In this document: in pieces, positions 45,441 to 56,100 of the stretch | Layout of the letters: the number at the start of each line of letters is the position of its first letter | Position numbering within the stretch: the first letter of the stretch is position 1 | DNA from: Planctomycetota bacterium | Lineage (GTDB): Bacteria > Planctomycetota > Planctomycetia > Isosphaerales > Isosphaeraceae | DNA length: 64,000 nucleotides | NCBI GenBank assembly: GCA_021791715.1 | Contig: JAJYWB010000002.1 | Coordinates: forward strand, 1 to 64,000 | Reading direction: 5' to 3' | The notes under the pieces: generated by a model | Told to the model about the DNA's origin: nothing | Database searches by the model: none | What the model saw: the letters and a program-made list of their open reading frames with translations, nothing else | Made by a program: the position numbers and the translations under genes

Positions 45441-48083
45441 TTGAGCACCGTCGCGACGCCCCCCCAACCGCCTGAATTACCGCCGCCGTTGCTGATTGAA
45501 GACGAACTGAAAGAAAGCTACCTCAATTACGCGATGTCGGTGATCGTCAGCCGAGCCCTTCCCGACGTTCGCGACGGACTCAAGCCTTCTCAACGGCGTA
45601 TCCTCACCGCGATGCTCGACCTCGGCCTCACTCCGGGAGGCTCGACGAGCAAATGCGCCGGAATCGTCGGCGAAACGATGAAGCGCTACCACCCGCACGG
45701 TGATAATTCCATTTATCCCACGCTCGCACGCATGGCGCAATGGTGGAATATGCGCCATCTGCTCATCACGGGCCAGGGCAATTTCGGCTCGATCCACGGG
45801 CTTCCTCCCGCGGCGATGCGGTACACCGAGGCGAAATTAAGCCCGATCGCCGCCGAGATGCTCGAGGATATCAAGCTCGAAACCGTCGATTTTCAACCGA
45901 GTTACGATGAAAAACATCAAGAACCGAAAGTCCTGCCCGGCAAGTTTCCCAACCTGATCGTCAACGGATCGGGCGGAATCGCCGTCGGAATGGCCACGAG
46001 CATTCCGCCGCATCATCTCGGTGAAGTGTGCGACGCGGTCGTCGCGATGATCGACAACCCCGCGATCGATCTCGACGGCCTGATGGAATATATCCAGGGC
46101 CCCGATTTTCCCACGGGCGGAACGATTTGCGGCCGCCTTGGTATTCGCGAGGCGTATCGAACAGGTCGCGGCAAGGTTTATATCCGAGCCAAATACGAGA
46201 TCGAAGAACAACGCGACGGTCGCAATCACATTATTTTCACCGAGATTCCTTATCAGCTCACCAAAGAAAATCTCCTCAAAAAACTCGCCGATCTCGTCAA
46301 CTCCGATCGCATCACCGGAGTCACCGACGTCGTCGACGAAAGCGATCGCAAACAACCCGTTCGCATCGTCGTCAAGGTGAAAAAAGGAGACGATCCCAAC
46401 GTCATTCTGAATCAATTGTTTCAATATTCTCCGCTTCAAGATACCTTCAGCGTGATCATGCTCGCGCTCGTCGACGGTCGACCCAAGGTTTTGGCTCTCA
46501 AAGATATCTTGCGGTATTTTCTTGAACACCGCGTTCAAGTGATTCGGCGTCGCACTCAGTATCAACTTAAACAGGCGCGCGCTCGCGCCCATATCGTCGA
46601 AGGCCTTTTGATCGCTCTTTCCTATATCGATCAGATTATTCGCATGATTCGCGAATCGGCCGATCCCGCCGAGGCGAAATCAAAGTTGATGGGGCTTGAA
46701 GTTTCGGCCGAGATTCTCCGTCGCGCTCTCGACGACCCAAACGCGCGGGCGACCGCGAACCTGACGAGTAAACAAGCCGACGCGATCCTGGCGATGCGAT
46801 TGCAACAACTCACCGGGCTCGAAGCCGATAAGCTCGCCGCCGAATATCGTGAGCTGCGCGCCGCGATCGATCGCTACGAGGCGATTCTCGGCGATGAACG
46901 TCTCATCTACGCGATCATTCGCGGCGATATGCTCGAAATTAAAGGAAAATACGCCAACGCTCGTCGATCCGAAATCAACGACGAAGAACTCGGCGATTAC
47001 GACCGTGAAGCCCTCATTCGCGAGGAAAACATGGTCGTCACCATCACCCACGACGGTTACATCAAACGCCTTCCGCCGAGCACTTATCGCGCTCAGGGAC
47101 GAGGAGGACGAGGCGTCGCCGCCACCAACACTCGCGAGGGTGATTTTCTTGAAAATATGTTTGTAGCGTCCACACACGACTACATTCTATTTTTCAGCGA
47201 TCGCGGCAAGGTTTATTGGCTCAAGGTTTACGATATCCCCACCGCGAGTCGAACCGCCGCGGGGCGAGCGATCGTCAATTTGATCCAGCTCGGCGAGGGA
47301 GAAAAGATCACCGGGCTGATTCCCGTTCGTAAATTCCACGACGATGAATTCCTCCTCATGGCCACTCGTCGCGGAACCGTCAAGAAAACCGAGCTCTCGG
47401 CCTATGGCAGACCTCTCAAAGGAGGCATCATCGCGCTCGGTCTTGATGAAGGTGATCAACTGATCGCGGTCTCTCGCACCAAAGCCAATGATCACGTTAT
47501 TTTAAGTACACGAGACGGCATGGCGATTCGATTCGACGAATCCGACGCTCGACCGATGGGACGTCCCGCGCACGGAGTGCGAGGAATTAAGCTCGAAGAC
47601 GGCGACGAGGTCGTTGGAATGATCGTCGCGGTCGGCGACGACGATCCCGCGAGTCTTCTCACGGTTTGCGCCAACGGCTTTGGCAAACGCACGGCGCTCG
47701 CCGAATACCGTTCACAATCGCGAGGCGGTAAGGGCCTTATCGACATCAAAACGACCGATCGCAACGGCCCGGTCGTCGCGATCACCAAGGTGGAAGACGA
47801 CGACGAGGTGATGATCACAACCACGGGTGGAATTATTATTCGGACTCGTGTTCGTGATATCTCGTTGATTGGTCGAAACACTCAGGGCGTTCGATTGATT
47901 CGTGTCGACGAAGGAGATTCAGTTTCCTCGGTCGCTAAACTTCCCAAGGACGAACTGGAAATCGCCGAGGTTGATGAATCGATCGACGTCGAGAAATCGA
48001 TCGAATCGAACGATACGAACAATATCACCGAAAACGGGCGGTCGAACGATCCTGAATCTTCTGAAAATCCTGAAACCAATTGA
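45441..48083 (+). CDS. gyrA: DNA gyrase subunit A
   Basis: About 880 residues. Gyrase A cuts and reseals DNA to introduce negative supercoils with GyrB. The breakage domain starts [39 protein letters not shown]; the catalytic tyrosine is Y128 in [18 protein letters not shown], matching Tyr122 of E. coli. The C-terminal beta-pinwheel has the blades typical of GyrA, with QGRGGRGV in the first blade as the GyrA box and a second similar motif SQSRGGKGL. This favours gyrase over topoisomerase IV ParC. An acidic tail ([16 protein letters not shown]) ends the protein. gyrB is not in the window. A hairpin follows the stop. Confidence 0.93.
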   Translation: MSTVATPPQPPELPPPLLIEDELKESYLNYAMSVIVSRALPDVRDGLKPSQRRILTAMLDLGLTPGGSTSKCAGIVGETMKRYHPHGDNSIYPTLARMAQWWNMRHLLITGQGNFGSIHGLPPAAMRYTEAKLSPIAAEMLEDIKLETVDFQPSYDEKHQEPKVLPGKFPNLIVNGSGGIAVGMATSIPPHHLGEVCDAVVAMIDNPAIDLDGLMEYIQGPDFPTGGTICGRLGIREAYRTGRGKVYIRAKYEIEEQRDGRNHIIFTEIPYQLTKENLLKKLADLVNSDRITGVTDVVDESDRKQPVRIVVKVKKGDDPNVILNQLFQYSPLQDTFSVIMLALVDGRPKVLALKDILRYFLEHRVQVIRRRTQYQLKQARARAHIVEGLLIALSYIDQIIRMIRESADPAEAKSKLMGLEVSAEILRRALDDPNARATANLTSKQADAILAMRLQQLTGLEADKLAAEYRELRAAIDRYEAILGDERLIYAIIRGDMLEIKGKYANARRSEINDEELGDYDREALIREENMVVTITHDGYIKRLPPSTYRAQGRGGRGVAATNTREGDFLENMFVASTHDYILFFSDRGKVYWLKVYDIPTASRTAAGRAIVNLIQLGEGEKITGLIPVRKFHDDEFLLMATRRGTVKKTELSAYGRPLKGGIIALGLDEGDQLIAVSRTKANDHVILSTRDGMAIRFDESDARPMGRPAHGVRGIKLEDGDEVVGMIVAVGDDDPASLLTVCANGFGKRTALAEYRSQSRGGKGLIDIKTTDRNGPVVAITKVEDDDEVMITTTGGIIIRTRVRDISLIGRNTQGVRLIRVDEGDSVSSVAKLPKDELEIAEVDESIDVEKSIESNDTNNITENGRSNDPESSENPETN

Positions 48084-48112
48084 CGATTCTTGATCTTCAT
48101 AAACAGTAACAC

Positions 48113-48160
48113 GCCTTTAACGACGTTGATTCTACTGTTGAATCAAACGTCGTTAAAGGC
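48113..48160. terminator. Hairpin between the convergent gyrA and GH3 genes
   Basis: gcctttaacgacgttgattc (48113-48132) pairs with 48140-48160 (gaatcaaacgtcgttaaagg then c), with one extra base, around a 7-base loop. Twenty paired bases. No strong T-run on either side, but the position between converging genes makes a bidirectional terminator likely. Confidence 0.75.
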
Positions 48161-48201
48161 CTGTATAGAATTGAATCATGAATTCATTCTTCTAGAGAGA
48201 A

Positions 48202-49890
48202 TTAATCAGGATCGTGGAATTGAAATTGACGGATCGCGTCTAAATCGGGCAATAAACAAGGCTGTTTATACTGTTCCAAAACGCCGCGACTCTTGGCGAG
48301 CCTTTTCTTTTGAAAATCAGACCACGAACCCGATACGATCCGTCGAACATGAACGGGACCGAGACGTTGTGTTGAGCGCTTGTTTTCATATTCAATATTC
48401 AAGTCGCTCAATCGACGATCAACTTCAATCTCAAGAGCTGAAATTTGGGTCGTATTGGAAAGATCGTCATGCTCAATCAGAAGGGTATATCGTGGAACGT
48501 CTCCCCAAGTTGGAAGAAGAAGGAACGATTTAACGTGTAAATTCAAAGCTTTAAGCGACTGTTCAACCGCGGCGACGACCTGAAACTCGGAAAGCTTTTC
48601 ACCCGTTAAACTTGAGTAATGCGCTCCTTTATTGAGAAATTCTAAAATCGGAGCGTCGTTGTATTTTCCAACACATCGAACCAGGTCGTTAATCCTGTAC
48701 CGATAAAGCCCGCCGGCGGTTGTGGGGATAATGAAGTAACGACGTCCCTCAATCAAATCGGACGCTTCAACAATATCGGGCTGAGGGCTTTCAGCCTGAT
48801 CTTCTGGGATAAACTCAAAGAAATGACGTCGAATATCAAGAACGCCTCCAGGAGTTCCATCTTCAATAGGAATGGTAAACCGCCCCTCGGAGGCGATTAA
48901 ACCGATATCACGAACCGCGACATCGCCAAAGTATTCAGGATAAGATTTCAGGTACATTCCCATAGTACCCCCGGTCCAGTTACCCAGGAGCGATAAATTC
49001 GGCCAATAATCGCGGGGAAGGAGTCGACCGGTGCGATTAACAATATTCTCAAGCTCTTTCGCGGTATGTTTCGCTTTAAAAAAAGTCGCCGATCGGAGTG
49101 AACGACGAATATCGGCGGGGATATCCCATCGATTGGAAAGAGTACCGTCATGAATATCTTTAATTAACGTTTCTTTTTCTCGATCTCCCATTCGAGCGAT
49201 ACCCAATAACGTGCTCGGGTTCGCCGCGATTACAAGAGCGACGTCTCGGCCTACGGATAATCTCAACGCGACATAATATTTAGCTTCAATGGATTTAATT
49301 CCCATCGTCGAAGGGGGCATACAGTAGGTTTGCCTGACAAGCGGATTTTGCATCGCGGCGGTGAGTCCCGTGATCGCGCCGCATGGAACGCCCGATTGTG
49401 TCGTTGTTTCTCGCCAATTACCAACCAATTGAAGTACGTTTCGCATTCCTTTTTCTGTGATTTTAGGATGAGCGTCAAAGGCTTGAATTCCCCAAATCGT
49501 CCAACCCATACGATAATTATTGAGAGATTCTTTCGTGACAGGAATTGTTTTAGGTTCGGCGGTCGTACCCGAAGTCATCGCGAACATTAAAATTTTGGTA
49601 TCGGGAGCGAAAAGAGCGCCGACGTTTCCTTCACGAACTCGTTTAATGTACGGTTCATGCTCGTCGTAACCGCGAAGCGGAACGTGTTTCTGATAATCTT
49701 TCAGAGTCCGGATTTCGTGAAAGTGATGATCTCGAGCAAAATCACTATTGGAATTTTTTGTTATAAACTCCATCAACCGAGCATGTTGAACGACGCGTGT
49801 TTGACGAGTTTCATGAAGAAATCGACGAGCTTGTAGTCGAGCGCGAACTAAAAAGGGCCAGCCGACCGCGTCTTTAATCATGTAAAACAT
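48202..49890 (-). CDS. GH3 (auxin-responsive) superfamily acyl-adenylate ligase
   Basis: 562 residues. GH3 enzymes activate a carboxylic acid as acyl-adenylate and join it to an amino compound. The nucleotide-binding motif is MTSGTTAEPKTIPVT (about residues 105-119). Further family signatures are RQTYCMPPSTMGIKSIEAKY, WPNLSLLGNWTGGTMGMYLK, the acyl-binding YFGDVAVRDIGLIASEGRF, and TTAGGLYRYRINDLVRCVGK. The ATG at 49890 has GGAG seven bases upstream. It lies 84 bases downstream of the reductase-aminotransferase fusion on the same strand, so the two probably form an operon. In bacteria the substrates of GH3 proteins are mostly unknown; neighbours suggest an acyl acid and an amine. Confidence 0.9.
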   Translation of the reverse strand: MFYMIKDAVGWPFLVRARLQARRFLHETRQTRVVQHARLMEFITKNSNSDFARDHHFHEIRTLKDYQKHVPLRGYDEHEPYIKRVREGNVGALFAPDTKILMFAMTSGTTAEPKTIPVTKESLNNYRMGWTIWGIQAFDAHPKITEKGMRNVLQLVGNWRETTTQSGVPCGAITGLTAAMQNPLVRQTYCMPPSTMGIKSIEAKYYVALRLSVGRDVALVIAANPSTLLGIARMGDREKETLIKDIHDGTLSNRWDIPADIRRSLRSATFFKAKHTAKELENIVNRTGRLLPRDYWPNLSLLGNWTGGTMGMYLKSYPEYFGDVAVRDIGLIASEGRFTIPIEDGTPGGVLDIRRHFFEFIPEDQAESPQPDIVEASDLIEGRRYFIIPTTAGGLYRYRINDLVRCVGKYNDAPILEFLNKGAHYSSLTGEKLSEFQVVAAVEQSLKALNLHVKSFLLLPTWGDVPRYTLLIEHDDLSNTTQISALEIEVDRRLSDLNIEYENKRSTQRLGPVHVRRIVSGSWSDFQKKRLAKSRGVLEQYKQPCLLPDLDAIRQFQFHDPD

Positions 49891-49974
49891 CGGGAAACTC
49901 CGTAAATCGAGTACTGAAAATATAAATTAATAATACTAAATATGCAAACAATAGATAATACGAACGGATTAAGG

Positions 49975-52677
49975 TTATTTTTTATCAATTTCACCTACCG
50001 ATTTGGTGAGAATCGAAGAAAGTAACGAACCGACCGAATCGAGTTCAAGAAGGATTGATTCGACCGCGTTGAGAAAATAATCGACCTCGTCCTCACGGAT
50101 TAAGAGTGGAGGTTGAATACGAAGAACGTTGGGATTGGATCGCGCCGTTTGAGTATAAATCCGATAGTTTTCCAGTAGAATCGCGGACAAATAGACCGTC
50201 GGAAATGAAGAAATCATCGAATCATATCCTGGAATCATCATAGACGATCCTGAATTGGTTTCACGATTGTGTTTTCTCATTATGTCGGAAAGAGGATTCA
50301 ATTCCAGCCCCAACATCAACCCGGCGCCGCGAACGTCTTTGATTCGGTCGGTTCGTCGAGCGATATCAAGTAAACCGTTTCGCAGGCGATCGCCTTGAAC
50401 TCGAGCGTTCTCGATGAGATCCTCTTCCAATAAAACACGAATCGCCGAAGAGCCCGCCGCGCATGCTAAACTACCGCCGGAAAAGGTTGATGTATGTAGA
50501 GTAAACGATTGGAATGTACCGTACGCCTTCATCCAAAGATCGCGTCGAGTCAACATCGCGCCGATCGGGATTAAACCTCCACTTAACGATTTCGCCAGAG
50601 TCATAATATCAGGCTGAACATTTTCATGTTCAACGGCGAACATTTTACCGGTTCGGCCGAATCCCGTTTGAACTTCGTCGACGATAAGAATCGTCCCGGT
50701 TGTACGACATAACTCTTCGGCGGACTTGAGATAATTTTGATCGGCGACGTTCATTCCTCCTTCGCCTTGAATCGGTTCAATAATAAACGCGGCGAATTGT
50801 TTAGATTTAAGAGCGTTTGAAAGGCTTTCAAGATCGTTATAATCGACCGACTGAATCGTTGGAATTAACGGTTGAAACGGCGATTGGTATTTTCGATTCA
50901 TTGTCACCGAGAGTGCGCCGAGGGTTTTACCGTGATACGATTTTTCACAGGCCAAAAAACCGGGACGTCCGGTTACAAGTCGAGCCAATTTAAGAGCCGC
51001 CTCGACCGACTCGGCGCCGCTGTTGGTGAAAAAGACCATCTCCAATGAGTCGGGAGCGATTGTTATAAGTTCTTCGGCCAATCGAGCGGTATACGGATTA
51101 ACCGACGATGGAATAAATCCGGGCGCTTGAGAAGTCAGCGCCGATTGAATCGACGCTACGATTTTTGGATGATTGTGACCATGATTCATTGAACCGAATC
51201 CGGCAACGAAATCCAAATATCGCTCGCCTGATGAATCATATAAGTATACACCTTCGCCGCGAACAAAAGTTTTGAGTAAATTTGAATCCTGAGTCAATTT
51301 AATGAGTACAGGATTGATATATTTTTCATAAATAGACTGTGACCGAGCCGTCGCACGGTTTACAGGAGTTTGTCGCGAATTCTCCGAAATTAATAAATTA
51401 TCATCTGACGTTGTTGATGAATGTTTGTTATAATCGCCGTCAGTTTGATAAGAATTTTGATCGAAAGCTGTCGTCGAAATTCTCGCGCTCGACGCGTGAG
51501 TTCGCGCGATGATTTTTCGGATTGCGACGAGCCGACCTTCTTCAACTTCAAGCCCTTGAGACAACAACGGTGCGAGATCGAAACCATGACGAATCGCCGC
51601 GAGACCGATTCTTTCGATGCGATCTTGCTTGAGCTCTTTTCCAATGGAGTAATTGACAAACGTTCCGTCGAGTGTGAGCGTGATCGTTTCGGCCAAACAG
51701 GATGGAATTACTCCCCGAAAAAAGCGAATAATGCGCGATTTACCAGGCGTGGATCTTGGCACGCGCGAATAACCCGCCGAGAGAATCAGAACGTCGTTTC
51801 TCGGCTGTTTTTCAGGTAAAACATCGGCTGGAACGCCGACGTCGAGAACGATCGCGCCCGATTTAAGCCTGGAGGAATCAAGACAACCTCCTGAAGACGT
51901 GGCCGTGATGACGACATCGGCGTTTTGTACAGCCTCGGTGAGATTGTACTGAATCTTGGCGTTCCACTGTTTCGCCAATCGTTCAGATCGAGCCGACGGT
52001 TGGCGAGCGACCACGGTTAAGTTGTAATTCAAATGTGAGAGTCGCAAGGCGATCGCGGATGCAATGCTTCCGGGAATACCGACGACGCAGATTGAAAGTC
52101 GACGGTCTTCAAGACCGACTTCTTGAATAATTAGTCTAAAGTTTTCTAAAGTCGCATAAACGGTGAGACTATTTCCAGTTGTGATAGGTATCGTCGATCT
52201 TTCCGCCAAATACTCGCCATGATTGCCGACGATGGCGGTAAGCGAACCTAAACCTACCAACCGAGCGCCCCAATGTTGTGCGTCGACGACGGCTTGATCC
52301 ATGAAATGAAGAGCCTCATCAGGCTTATTTAAAATATCCGCGGCCGACATTGGGATTTCATATAATCGACCGGTTGCGGATACAAGACCTGATTTATAAT
52401 CAATTGAATCAATAACTTTAACAGTACGACATTCATCAGACGATGAAGACGACGATTCAATTCGCCGACACCGAACCGCTTGATGAGTGTGACGAATTAG
52501 GTTAAACAAACTTCCCGCATTCCAATCGTCGAGCATCGAGGCGTTTGGATCAAGATCAAGAAGCGATAAGCTTTGTTTAGAGAGAGGATGAACTAAAAAA
52601 GCGAATCGCACGGCGGAGTTAACCGTAATTTCAGTGTCCGTGTTGAAGGCCATGTTGGAACCATGAGATTTTTGCAT
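49975..52677 (-). CDS. Fusion: acyl-ACP-reductase-like domain + class III PLP aminotransferase
   Basis: 900 residues. Residues ~100-390 match the pattern of cyanobacterial long-chain acyl-ACP reductase (AAR): VGLGSLTAIVGNHGEYLAE, TTGNS (167-171), a nucleotide-binding VVGIPGSIASAIA (198-210), and VIPSCLAETITLTLDGTF with C327 at the position of the AAR acyl-enzyme cysteine (Cys294), then IGLAAIRHGFDLAPLL. A ~65-residue Ser/Thr/Asn-rich linker follows. Residues ~455-880 are a class III aminotransferase with the PLP lysine K696 in TLAKSLSGGLIPIGAML, plus FFTNSGAESVEAALKLA and LIVDEVQTGFGRTGKMF. The fusion could reduce an acyl thioester to an aldehyde and aminate it. It starts at ATG 52677; an ATG at 52653 is an alternative. 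The base composition is more AT-rich than in neighbouring regions. Confidence 0.88.
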   Translation of the reverse strand: MQKSHGSNMAFNTDTEITVNSAVRFAFLVHPLSKQSLSLLDLDPNASMLDDWNAGSLFNLIRHTHQAVRCRRIESSSSSSDECRTVKVIDSIDYKSGLVSATGRLYEIPMSAADILNKPDEALHFMDQAVVDAQHWGARLVGLGSLTAIVGNHGEYLAERSTIPITTGNSLTVYATLENFRLIIQEVGLEDRRLSICVVGIPGSIASAIALRLSHLNYNLTVVARQPSARSERLAKQWNAKIQYNLTEAVQNADVVITATSSGGCLDSSRLKSGAIVLDVGVPADVLPEKQPRNDVLILSAGYSRVPRSTPGKSRIIRFFRGVIPSCLAETITLTLDGTFVNYSIGKELKQDRIERIGLAAIRHGFDLAPLLSQGLEVEEGRLVAIRKIIARTHASSARISTTAFDQNSYQTDGDYNKHSSTTSDDNLLISENSRQTPVNRATARSQSIYEKYINPVLIKLTQDSNLLKTFVRGEGVYLYDSSGERYLDFVAGFGSMNHGHNHPKIVASIQSALTSQAPGFIPSSVNPYTARLAEELITIAPDSLEMVFFTNSGAESVEAALKLARLVTGRPGFLACEKSYHGKTLGALSVTMNRKYQSPFQPLIPTIQSVDYNDLESLSNALKSKQFAAFIIEPIQGEGGMNVADQNYLKSAEELCRTTGTILIVDEVQTGFGRTGKMFAVEHENVQPDIMTLAKSLSGGLIPIGAMLTRRDLWMKAYGTFQSFTLHTSTFSGGSLACAAGSSAIRVLLEEDLIENARVQGDRLRNGLLDIARRTDRIKDVRGAGLMLGLELNPLSDIMRKHNRETNSGSSMMIPGYDSMISSFPTVYLSAILLENYRIYTQTARSNPNVLRIQPPLLIREDEVDYFLNAVESILLELDSVGSLLSSILTKSVGEIDKK

Positions 52678-53153
52678 TAGGAATTATCATCCTCGACTCG
52701 GTAAACTAAACGGTAATTAGGAACCATAACTTGATATAATGGAAAGCTCCTCGTCCACGTACAAAGCGTTTTTCGAAAGAGCGGACGAATTGATCGTTGT
52801 TAAACTCGGTAAAAAACGCTAAACTCGGTTTATAGATGATCAAACCGTCGTGATGCAATATCGGCGTTCGAGCTAATCGAGGTTAAATGAAAAATTCGAG
52901 TCGATTCGTTCAAATCGTACAAACCTATTGTATGAGCTTAATATCGCGGGAACTCTCGGGACAATTTTAGCAAATACTGCATTATTATTGCGTTACCAGG
53001 ATAGCGGCTGAAAAATGGACAGTGGATTTAAACCGTTCTAGTCTACACTTGGAGTATCGAAGGGTTTGGTTTGGGTGTTTGAGTCTTGCCTCGGCTTCGC
53101 CTAGCACGATAGAATGGAGGCATTGAACATCATACGAACCGAATGGATCGAAA
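52678..53153. other. Divergent promoter region of the AT-rich block
   Basis: It separates the reductase-aminotransferase fusion (minus) from the PVC-type dehydrogenase (plus). The 10-mer taaactcggt occurs twice in direct orientation at 52801-52810 and 52820-52829, 19 bases apart, which suggests a binding site on one face of the helix. A plus-strand TATAAT is at 52735-52740 but lacks a -35. Confidence 0.5.
53086..53115 (+). promoter_or_regulatory. Promoter of the PVC-type dehydrogenase gene
   Basis: TTGCCT (53086-53091), an 18-base spacer and TAGAAT (53110-53115). The predicted transcript would start about 30 bases before the ATG. Confidence 0.5.
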
Positions 53154-56100
53154 ATGGCGAGAATGGTTTTACATCGAGTCGGCGTCGGTTTCATCTTGAG
53201 CGTGTTTGTTATTGGAGGAGCGTTCGCGCTACGTTATAACAAGGCTCAAATTCCAGTTCATTCAATTGGATTGAATAAAAACATATCTCTCGATTATCGA
53301 TTAGAAACATTCGCTCCGAGCGAGCTGACGACAAACCCGGTATCAATGTCGGTGGATGATTCAGGAAAACTGTTCGTCGCCGAGACGAACCGTATCGTCA
53401 TCGACGCGATATCGCCGAATCGTCTTGGATTGTCCAGTAGAGAGGATTTGTCGTTGAATTCGGTTCAAGATCGTGTCGACGCGTTAAAACGTATTGGAGC
53501 CGGACAATTACAAGCATGGTCGAGATTTGGAGAAACCATTCGGGTTATCGAAGATCGAAACGACGACGGCAAAGCCGATCATTCTGATATTTATGCAGAT
53601 CAATTTAATGATTTAGCCGATGTGATAGGCGCCGGGATATTAAATGTAGGCGACGAAGTTTATTTTACATGCAGCCCGAATCTTTGGAAATTACGCTCTC
53701 GACGAACCTCCGACGGTCGAATCGAGGTAAAGCGCGACGTGTTGATCACCGGATTTTCTCCTCACTTTAGCGGAATCGGTCATTGTCTTCACGGATTGAT
53801 CCAAGGACCCGATGGAAAAATTTATTTCTCGGTCGGCGATTCCGGGTTGAATGTCACTACAAAAGACGGAACTATAAAATTACTTGATACGGGCGCTATA
53901 ATGCGCTGTGAACCGGACGGATCTCAATTTGAAGTCGTCGCCGTGGGATTACGAAATCCCCAAGAATTGGCGTTTAATCAATTTGGAGACCTGTTCACGG
54001 CGGATAACGATCAGGATCCGGGCGATCAAACACGGTGGATACACGTCGTAGAGGGGGGAGATTACGGATGGCGAAGCGGTATTTTACCTTTAAACGAATC
54101 TCCCTGGTTGCGTGAAAAGCTTTGGACTCCGTATTGGCCCGGCCAGCCGTCGTATATCGTCCCTCCGGTCGCGATTCTACCGACGAACTTGGGACCATGT
54201 GGATTAACATATTATCCTGGTGTCGGATTTCCTAAAGAGTTTAATGATACTTTTTTTCTGTGTAATTTTGGATATACTCAGGCCGCGAGCGGCGTGCAAG
54301 CGATTCGAATGAAACCGAAAGGCGCGTCTTACGAATTGACCGAAGTTGGAAATTTTGTGGACGGACTGGTGCCGACCGACGTTGAATTTTCATGGAAAGG
54401 AGAGATGTATATTAGCCGATGGGAAGAGGGAGGAAATCCGTCCAATAACGGTCGAATTGAAAGATTATGGTTTCCCGATCACGTTCGATCGGAATCGACC
54501 TTGAAAAACACGGTTTTATCGAAACCCGTCGCCGGAAGCGACATCGTAAGCGAACTTATCGACCTGTTATCTTCCGAGGATATTCGAATTCGGAATCGTG
54601 CGCAATTGCGTTTGACCGATCATGATGAAGCCGTCGAACCGTTGATCAATGTCGCCCGGACGTCGACGAACCGAATCGCGCGTATTCACGCGATTTGGGC
54701 TCTCGATTCGATGAGTCGAAAACGAACCAATCGCCTCGATAAGATCGTCGATTTGCTGTCCGATCATGATTCCGAAATTCGCGCCCAAACAGCTCGCGCC
54801 CTCGGCGACGCACGCGTTCAATTCGCCATAGATTGTCTCATTTCCTCACTAACCGACGTGGAGCCGCGAGTACAATTTCACGCCGCGATCGCTCTCGGTA
54901 AACTGGGCGATTCAAAGGCGTTTCAACCTCTGATCCAATTGATTAAGAATAACGCCGATCGCGATCCCGTACTACGACACGCCGCGGTTTTGGCGTTATC
55001 GAAGATCGCCGATCGGAATCAAATGGAGCGGACGGAGATCGATTCCAACGCTTCCGTTCGATTAGCCATCTTGTTGGCATATCGTCGGTTAAAGTCGGAA
55101 AACATCGCAAGATTTCTTAACGACCCCGACATGTTCATTTCAGTCGAGGCGGCGAGAGCGATCGTCGACGTCCCGATTCGACCGGCGGCGCGTCGGCTGG
55201 CCGAAATGTTGAATCAATCGTCATTACCAGATGCTTTGATTCGTCGATCGATGGAGGCGTGCAATATAATCGGAGGCGACGACGATATGCGTCGAATCGC
55301 TCAATTCGCCGCTCGAATCGACGTTTCCGATCTCCACCGAGCAGAAGCCGTTCGACTCTTAAAGAACTGGTTTAAGCCGGATTCTTTCAGTATATCGACC
55401 GGATTACGTCAATCTCTCGAACCTCGTTCGACGCCGATGAATTATTCAAGTATACGAACGTTTATTCCTTTATTTGTTCAAAACCCGACCGACGATATCG
55501 CCGAGGCGGCGATCTCGTTGATCGACGCCGCCGGATTCGCCGACGAGGGGGACGTGTTGGAACGTTTGGCTTCAAATGTTAATCTTTCAATCGAAATCCG
55601 ACTTCACGCATTGCGCGTTATGATCAAATCTCATAAGCGTCATACAATTTCTCAGGTTCACAAATTAATCTCCGACTCTAATCCTTTGATTCAAATCGAG
55701 GCCTTACGTTTCATTATGAACGATCAACCTCGACAAGTTTTTCAGCGGTTGAAGAAAATGATTAAACATCCACTCGTACGGGTTCGTCAAAAAGCCTGGG
55801 AGGTTCTTGGTGAGGTTCCCGGAAACGACGTCGATGAATTGCTGATTCAGGGATTGGATGATTTATCCAAGGGTCGAGTCGACTTTGACGCCGAGATTGA
55901 GATCGTCGAATCGGCGAACAAGCGATCCTCTTTGTCGGTTTTAAACGCACTACACCGCTATCGTGCGGAAAAGTCAAAATCGAACGACCCTGTCGAATCG
56001 CGTCGATCGGCGTTAAGCGGCGGCGACGCGATACGAGGGGAAAGTTTATTCATGAACGGATCGGGTGAAACCGCGTGTCCTCGGTGTCATTCAATTCAAT

